From positions 1 through 64,000 of the forward strand of contig NZ_VDUW01000005.1 of NCBI RefSeq assembly GCF_008039555.1: 64,000 nt of DNA, written 5' to 3'. Of the stretch, positions 60,791-64,000 are shown one piece after another. Each line of letters opens with the position of its first letter. The first letter of the stretch is position 1. This DNA is from Cerasibacillus terrae. GTDB lineage: Bacteria; Bacillota; Bacilli; Bacillales; Amphibacillaceae. A program made the position numbers and the translations under genes. Under the pieces are notes generated by a model. It was not told where the DNA came from. It ran no database searches and worked only from the letters and a program-made list of their open reading frames with translations.

Positions 60791-62005
60791 CTAATCAAAC
60801 AAATACTTATCTCTTCCCGCTCCCATTCCAGCCAATAAAACAAGTACAGAAATAATAATAAGGGTAATGAGTGGTGCGGTCCAAGAATGGGTCATATCTT
60901 TTAAATATCCAATTAGGACTGGCCCAATTGCAGCTAGTAAATATCCAATAGATTGTGCCATCCCGGATAACTCAGCAGCTTGTGGAGCAGTCTTTGCCCG
61001 TAGTCCTATTAAAGTTAATGCTAATGGAAATGTTCCTCCTAATGTAATACCAAGTAACACAATACTAGTAACTAGTATCAATGTCGATGTTCCGAATAAT
61101 AGACCACTAAATCCTAAGATGGAAGATATAAATAAAGCAACAACAATCTTACGTTGCGATTTCATTCGACCAGCCAACACAGGGACAATAAAACTTGCTG
61201 GTAAACCTAGAAATTGTAATAGTGATAACATCCATCCAGCTGTCGCCATACTTAATCCATTATTTGTATGTAGTATCTCTGGTAACCAAGAAATCGTGAC
61301 ATAAAATAAAAAAGACTGTAATCCCATATACATGGCTACTTGCCATGCAAGGGATGAGCGCCACATTTTCCGACTGGATGAAACATACTCAATTTCAACA
61401 TTTTTTTCGGCCTGGTTTTTTCTCGATAAATAAAACCAAATAAAGACACTGATAATAGCAGGAATAGCCCAAACTGCCAAAGCGAACTGCCATCCCAAAT
61501 CTAATCCACTAGCTAATGGAACACTTAAGCCAGACGCAGTCGCTGCAAATAACCCCATAGATGTAGAATAAACACTTGTCATGATTCCAACTTTTGATGG
61601 ATATTTTTCTTTAATGATTCCTGGTAAAAGAACATTACAAATCGCAATTCCGACACCAACCAATGCTGTTCCAATAAATAACAGGATGACATTGGAAAAT
61701 GACCTAGCCCCTATACCAATAATTAGAATAAAAAGCCCCCATAATAATGCCCGTTCATTTGTAAACCTGCGCGCTATTTTCGGTACAAGTGGTGAAACCC
61801 CCGCAAACGCAAGTAAAGGAAGGGTAGTTATTAACCCGACACTCCAGTTTGCTAAACCCAAATCACTCCGAATCATTCCGATTACCGGACCAACAGAAGT
61901 AATTGCTGGTCGCAAATTAAAGGCAGCAAACAAAATACCAACTAATAATATAACGCGATATGCTCGTTTTGTTTGATTCTTCATTTCTACTTCATCTAAC
62001 CTCAA
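60791..62005 (-). CDS. CynX/NimT family MFS transporter
   Basis: A 404-residue transporter with 12 helices. AFNLRPAITSVGPVIGMIRS is the CynX/NimT signature at the first helix, followed by WSVGLITTLPLLAFAGVSPL and GICNVLLP-like GIAICNVLLPGIIKEKYP. Members are linked to cyanate, 2-nitroimidazole or other small anions; the true substrate is rarely known. The start is a TTG six bases after GGGGAG; an ATG seven codons later lacks a ribosome site. It is a single gene. Confidence 0.85.
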   Translation of the reverse strand: MRLDEVEMKNQTKRAYRVILLVGILFAAFNLRPAITSVGPVIGMIRSDLGLANWSVGLITTLPLLAFAGVSPLVPKIARRFTNERALLWGLFILIIGIGARSFSNVILLFIGTALVGVGIAICNVLLPGIIKEKYPSKVGIMTSVYSTSMGLFAATASGLSVPLASGLDLGWQFALAVWAIPAIISVFIWFYLSRKNQAEKNVEIEYVSSSRKMWRSSLAWQVAMYMGLQSFLFYVTISWLPEILHTNNGLSMATAGWMLSLLQFLGLPASFIVPVLAGRMKSQRKIVVALFISSILGFSGLLFGTSTLILVTSIVLLGITLGGTFPLALTLIGLRAKTAPQAAELSGMAQSIGYLLAAIGPVLIGYLKDMTHSWTAPLITLIIISVLVLLAGMGAGRDKYLFD

Positions 62006-62174
62006 TCACAACTCCCCTACCTTTCTACTATTAGAATAACATAAAAATTCTGTAAACAGTAACCTCAAGACGGAATCATAAATAATGAGGTCACAAAATG
62101 GAAGTAATTGCTTCATAAATGATATAAATATATAATTAAATTAGGATCACAGCATGAGCCTAGGAGGTCTATTT

Positions 62175-63485
62175 ATGTTTATTGTGGCAGTACTATTAAT
62201 TCTCCTTATATTAATAAACGCTTTTTTTGCTGCATCTGAAATAGCCTTTATTTCATTAAATGATACAAAGGTAAAGCGAATGGCTGAAGAAGGCGATCAT
62301 AAGTCCAAAAAAATTTTTTATCTTATTTCGGAGCCCGGTCGTTTTCTAAGTACGATTCAAATAGGTATTACCCTTGTCGGTTTTTTTGCCAGTGCCTTTG
62401 CAGCGGATGTATTTGCTAGACCACTTGCTACAGCATTGTTTCAAATTGGAATTCCTCTTCCAATTGATATCCTTCGTACAATATCCGTCATTGTAATTAC
62501 GCTAATTTTATCATATTTTACATTAGTTTTTGGCGAACTAGTGCCTAAACAACTTGCCATGCATAAAACTAAAGAAATCGCTCATTTTGCTGTCACACCA
62601 CTTACTTGGTTGTTTAAACTCTTTTACCCTCTTGTAAAGTTATTAAATTTCTCAACCAACCAAATCGTAAAATTATTAGGAATAGATCCAAAAGCAAAGC
62701 CAGAAGAAATCACCGAAGAAGAAATTCGCATGATGATAGAGATAGGCAGTGAAAAAGGTACGATTGAAAAAGATGAAAAAATAATGATTACAAATGTTTT
62801 TGAATTTAATGACAAAACCGTTGCAGATATTATTACGCATCGTACGAATTTAGCCACTTTATCTATTGATGCTACTTTTCAAGAAGCCGTTCAACTAGCA
62901 ACCTTAAAAAAATTTAGCCGGTTTCCAGTTTATGATGAAACAATCGATAATATTGTAGGAATATTACATGCAAAAGATTTACTTCATTTATTTACGAATC
63001 AAAATGAAAAAGCTTTTCATCTAAAAGATATCATTCGAGAACCATATTTTATCATGGAAACACAGCGAGTGGATACATTATTTAAAGAAATGCAAAGAAA
63101 CAATGTTCATATTGCAATTGTCTTGGATGAATACGGAGGAACAAAAGGAATCATTACGGTGGAGGATGTAATAGAAGAAATTGTTGGAGAAATAGATAGT
63201 GAAAGTAATTGTATAAAATTAGCAGATAAAGAAATTAAAAAAATCGCACCAAATCAATATTCATTTGAAGGAACAGTCCATCTTCTTGACGTTGAAAATA
63301 CTTTAAAGATCAAACTACCTACCAAACAATTTAATACGTTAAATAGTTTCCTTATTCATCAACTTGGCTATATTCCTTCGAATAAAAAACAACAAATTAT
63401 TAAGTTTAAAAATATTGACTTTGATATCATAGAAATTGGCGAAAATCGAATCGAAAAGGTAGTTGCAACGATTAAACCCGACTAA
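62175..63485 (+). CDS. CNNM/CorC family membrane protein with CBS pair
   Basis: A 436-residue protein. Residues 1-190 are the DUF21/CNNM membrane domain (AFFAASEIAFISLNDTKVKR, GITLVGFFASAFAADVFARP). A CBS pair follows (DKTVADIITHRTNLATLSID, HAKDLLHLF, EMQRNNVHIAIVLDEYGGT), then a C-terminal CorC/HlyC domain (YIPSNKKQQIIKFKNIDFDI). The family exports magnesium or affects metal balance; MpfA and YhdP are examples. The start chosen follows CTAGGAGGT by six bases; seven further residues upstream would include that site. Confidence 0.88.
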   Translation: MFIVAVLLILLILINAFFAASEIAFISLNDTKVKRMAEEGDHKSKKIFYLISEPGRFLSTIQIGITLVGFFASAFAADVFARPLATALFQIGIPLPIDILRTISVIVITLILSYFTLVFGELVPKQLAMHKTKEIAHFAVTPLTWLFKLFYPLVKLLNFSTNQIVKLLGIDPKAKPEEITEEEIRMMIEIGSEKGTIEKDEKIMITNVFEFNDKTVADIITHRTNLATLSIDATFQEAVQLATLKKFSRFPVYDETIDNIVGILHAKDLLHLFTNQNEKAFHLKDIIREPYFIMETQRVDTLFKEMQRNNVHIAIVLDEYGGTKGIITVEDVIEEIVGEIDSESNCIKLADKEIKKIAPNQYSFEGTVHLLDVENTLKIKLPTKQFNTLNSFLIHQLGYIPSNKKQQIIKFKNIDFDIIEIGENRIEKVVATIKPD

Positions 63486-63488
63486 AAT

Positions 63489-63526
63489 TTCATTCTCTAC
63501 CCGATTTTGAATGGATAGAGAATGAA
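63489..63526 (+). terminator. Hairpin after the CNNM gene
   Basis: TTCATTCTCTA pairs with TAGAGAATGAA three bases after the stop codon. There is no T-run, so termination is only probable. Confidence 0.5.
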
Positions 63527-63592
63527 TCCGATCTTCATTAAAATACGTCTTTTCATCCAAAAATAGCAGCTTTTAAATACTGAACCTTTTTC

Positions 63593-64000
63593 TTACTCCT
63601 CCAGCACCTTCTTATTATATTCTTCTGACATTCCTTTTGGGATACTTAAATTGACCCAGTCCTTGCCTTTAATTAATTTTCCAATGAATACGATTTGTCC
63701 AACATGAGAAGCATAATGGGCAAGTTGTCTTTCAATAGCTTCAATGACTGTAAGTGTTTTCCCACGAACAAATACTTTCCGCAGTAAATCTTCTTCTGTT
63801 AATCTATGAAGCGTTTTAAATAGTATCTGCCAACCTTCCTCCCATATAGTAAGCAGTTCTTCTTTGGATGATACATCATCGATAAATTCCTGGTCTCGAT
63901 TCCGATCTGGTTTTTCCCCATCACTCGTTAAAAAGTCTGTCCATCTTGACATCATATTTCCACTTAAATGCTTTACTAATATAGCAACACTATTTGTTTC
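63593..64000 (-). CDS. DinB-like/DUF1572 protein, cut by the window edge
   Basis: 136 codons are visible and the frame is open to base 64000, so the N-terminus lies outside. The visible part begins ETNSVAILVKHLSGNMMSRW, then DFLTSDGEKPDRNRDQEF, and later HYASHVGQIVFIGKLIKG. This matches the DUF1572 branch of the DinB four-helix superfamily, with metal-ligand His residues in KHLSGN and HYASHVGQ. Related proteins are thiol-dependent transferases. An internal ATGATG exists at 63953-63955, but the upstream residues fit the family, so the true start is outside. Confidence 0.85.
   Translation of the reverse strand, partial: ETNSVAILVKHLSGNMMSRWTDFLTSDGEKPDRNRDQEFIDDVSSKEELLTIWEEGWQILFKTLHRLTEEDLLRKVFVRGKTLTVIEAIERQLAHYASHVGQIVFIGKLIKGKDWVNLSIPKGMSEEYNKKVLEE

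Overview
This window suggests a low-GC Gram-positive endospore-former of the Bacillaceae, most like the halotolerant Oceanobacillus/Virgibacillus group. The reasons are the AT-rich sequence, strong AGGAGG-type ribosome binding sites with many GTG/TTG starts, lipobox lipoproteins, CcpA cre-like sites, a LexA box of the Bacillus type, the sppA-RDD gene pair, SbcCD, a Nos oxygenase, a GabR-like regulator and a CydA/CydB/CydS bd oxidase. The genus is an inference. The window is chromosomal and mostly housekeeping or metabolic, with small accessory patches.

Layout. 0-4.3 kb: a Phe/Arg-tailed small protein, a VOC protein, a candidate 6S-like structured RNA, a tiny lipoprotein, an orphan phage-type DnaD/DnaC replication module and a 9 x 51 bp tandem array. 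4.4-9.5 kb: a persulfide/sulfite operon (TusA-rhodanese, rhodanese-MBL, TauE) behind a CsoR/CstR-type operator, then RDD protein-SppA and HxlR. 9.6-15.2 kb: DoxX, deoxyribosyltransferase, PutP-type symporter with a cre site, a globin chemoreceptor with a C-terminal zinc-binding CZB domain, and a nucleoside hydrolase. 15.5-18.4 kb: cytochrome bd operon with small membrane peptides on both flanks. 18.7-21.6 kb: aminotransferase plus serA. 21.6-24.7 kb: an accessory patch with two near-identical type I toxin-antitoxin loci flanking an AtoE transporter and decayed SDR/MarR genes; one copy carries a LexA box. 24.8-34.2 kb: drug exporter, HAD and CBS proteins, and a GABA cluster (GabR-like regulator, GabT, permease, SSADH). 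34.3-37.3 kb: TPP-riboswitch-controlled ThiXYZ-type importer with a thiamine-binding-fold protein. 37.4-44.9 kb: a second 9 x 51 bp array, an acyl-CoA dehydrogenase-like flavoprotein, Nos, SbcCD. 45-49.3 kb: ferredoxin, heptad-repeat PepSY protein, serpin lipoprotein, YxcD-like pair, and a lipoprotein EndoU nuclease translationally coupled to an unknown gene. 49.4-64 kb: TAXI-TRAP importer, NadC, CofE-like ligase, a beta-CASP nuclease gene with an in-frame stop, MenA, a CopD-like protein divergent from a hemerythrin across two FNR-like sites, a CynX-type MFS, a CNNM/CBS protein and a truncated DinB-like gene.

A structured dispersed repeat of about 155 bp occurs eight times, including a perfect tandem pair and copies whose first bases form the stop codon of serA and gabT. 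One of its hairpins shows a compensatory base-pair change between copies. The most notable items are this repeat, the two 51 bp arrays that share period, copy number and anchor bases, the duplicated type I toxin locus with SOS control in one copy only, the lipoprotein EndoU pair, and the globin-CZB receptor. All functional statements rest on motifs read by eye; no database search was possible.
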